64,000 nucleotides of DNA from assembly GCA_039707655.1 (NCBI GenBank), contig CM077676.1, positions 185,562,936-185,626,935 on the forward strand. Direction: 5' to 3'. A program made the position numbers and the translations under genes. Below the pieces are notes generated by a model, which worked only from the letters and a program-made list of their open reading frames with translations, was not told where the DNA came from and ran no database searches. Position 1 is the stretch's first letter, and each line of letters begins with the position of its first letter. This document shows positions 62,731 to 64,000 of this stretch, in pieces. This DNA is from Elymus sibiricus (lineage: Eukaryota > Streptophyta > Magnoliopsida > Poales > Poaceae).

Positions 62731-64000
62731 TGTGACACCCCGATTTTTGGCCCTTTCTTTTTCTTTTGGATTTCTTTGGATTTTTATTTGGAATTCCTTT
62801 TCTGTGGCTCTGTGGTCTTGAAACCTAGGAAGATCATCTCTTCTTCCTCTCCCAAGTGGCTTATCACTCTCAAATCTTTCTCAAGACCATGTCATTTCCA
62901 TCTTAGCCCAACCCTAATTCTTTTTCTTGGGAATATTCCTTTTTCTATTAAAGGAATAACCCTGTTTACCCTAGGTTGTGAAGCAACCTATATTTCTGTC
63001 TTTCCTAAAATTCCCACAAAATTCTCAAAATTCATTTGGACCATATGGACCTTGGATATGTAAAAAAATTCAAGATTCCATGCTCATGGTGAACACACCA
63101 TCCGATCTTTGTTTCTGGTCACAATTTCAGTTTGTGAAGCAACTATATTTTATATTGCTTCATAAAATCTTAAATTAATCCAGGACCCAAATATCTCTAT
63201 ATCCTTTGAGCATGCCAAAATTCACCTCATTTTGCCAAGCCATTCTCTCCAGAAAATTCCCCCAAGTTTCTGTCCAGTAGAAAGCATTGTGAAGGAAGTA
63301 CCATTTTTATTTATCCAAATGGTATGAAATTTTACAGTGCCTTCATATGCCCAAATCATCATGCTCCACCAAATTTTAGCTCAATCCAACACTCTATGTG
63401 AGTGCAGCTTCAAGATCTAATTTCCTGGACCAGATTTGCAGTTGTGAAGCAACTATGACAAATATTGGTCCAAATCTTTTCATATTTCATAAGACTATAG
63501 TCCTTCCTACCCTAAACCCATGTGACATCCTGGTTAGCCCTTACCCCCTTCATTTTTACCACAGCTTCATGCCCAAGTTTGCTACAACAAACTTTGACTG
63601 ATGCATCCTATCAGCACAGAGGCGCTTTAACCAAACCAAGATCACAGTGCGTCTCCATCAAGTAGGGTCCACGTGGTAGACATCTTTTTGCTGGCCATAA
63701 CGCACCGCGTGTGCCTGTTCACGCGGTGACCACGCGGATGGCAGGCCGTTCGGCGCGCTCTGGGCGTCGGGGCCCTCGGCCACAGCCCAAACGGCGAGCT
63801 GTCGCCACCGAATCATGTCTACAACATTGCCCTCCCTCTCCTCCGTCCACACCACCCCTCTGGACCCCTCTCCCCCTCCACTTTCCTCTCCAGCATGCCA
63901 CGCCGCACCGCATGCCCGTGGCCGTCGTCGCTTTGCCTCTGTCCTCTTCCTCCTCGCTGATTCTCTGGCGCCCACTAGCTCTCACTCATCACCGTCAGCC
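62731..64000 (+). repeat. Start of another chromovirus-type LTR, right end off-window
   Basis: Begins TGTGACACCCCGATTTTTGG, the plus-strand equivalent of the E6 family start. A GC-rich block near 63700-63790 (GGCGTCGGGGCCCTCGGCCAC) is the reverse complement of sequence in the E6 LTRs. Related but distinct family, opposite orientation to E6. GGTTT (62726-62730) would be its target duplication. The left part is AT-rich; no gene is seen. Confidence 0.75.

Noticed and set aside
1..64000. tRNA, rRNA, CRISPR arrays, bacterial operons or riboswitches
   Set aside because: Scanned for cloverleaf, regular spacer-repeat and Shine-Dalgarno-linked gene patterns; only retrotransposon primer sites and subterminal repeats were found.

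Overview
The window is intergenic-style DNA from a large-genome grass, most likely the wheat/barley/Aegilops group (Triticeae). The evidence is its content: long LTR retrotransposons inserted into each other, Athila-type LTRs beginning TGATACGTC, Tat-lineage elements with antisense ORFs, a CACTA transposon carrying long subterminal repeats, and 3.4 kb chromovirus LTRs beginning TGTAACACCC. There are no bacterial operons, rRNA genes or CRISPR arrays. I could not tell species or subgenome from the sequence.

Layout, left to right. (1) 1-~8774: E1, a Tat-lineage Ty3/gypsy element on the minus strand, with an antisense coiled-coil ORF and broken gag-pol. It sits in the 5' LTR of (2) E2, ~8775-24104, a plus-strand Tat element whose antisense ORF encodes a B3 DNA-binding domain. 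(3) E5, 17698-23354, an Athila-type element with an intact 913-codon gag-protease ORF and no pol, is inserted in the 3' LTR of E2 with a perfect GAGAC target duplication. (4) E3, 24105-29180, is the 3' part of another Tat element with a spliced antisense gene of the plant 'putative gypsy-type transposon' family. (5) E4, 29181-35022, is a minus-strand Athila-type element with degraded gag-pol. (6) 35023-37547 is the end of a CACTA transposon (A). (7) 37548-40785 is a fragment of a fourth Tat element (E7) with a broken multi-exon antisense gene. (8) 40786-~48440 is a second CACTA (B), inverted relative to A and holding a 3.4 kb solo LTR (43709-47124, TSD GCCGG). (9) 48669-62597, minus strand, is a five-exon gene with two B3 domains, split in its second intron by E6, a complete 12.5 kb chromovirus (49745-62233, TSD CTCTT). 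(10) 62731-64000 is the start of another chromovirus-type LTR, 133 bp upstream of the B3 gene's ATG.

The only likely cellular gene is the split B3 gene. Its exon phases join exactly across the retrotransposon. Its second half carries a 10 bp scar (9 bp direct repeat plus 1 bp) and a stop codon, so the second B3 domain is probably no longer made. Everything else is explained by transposable elements in different states of decay: E5 gag-protease and the E6 upstream ORF are intact, E6 pol has three stops, E1 and E2 have ten or more. The least familiar coding content is the antisense B3 ORF of E2 and the dsRNA-binding-like ORF upstream of gag in E6.

All boundaries and comparisons were made by eye. 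Family names below lineage level are deliberately not given.
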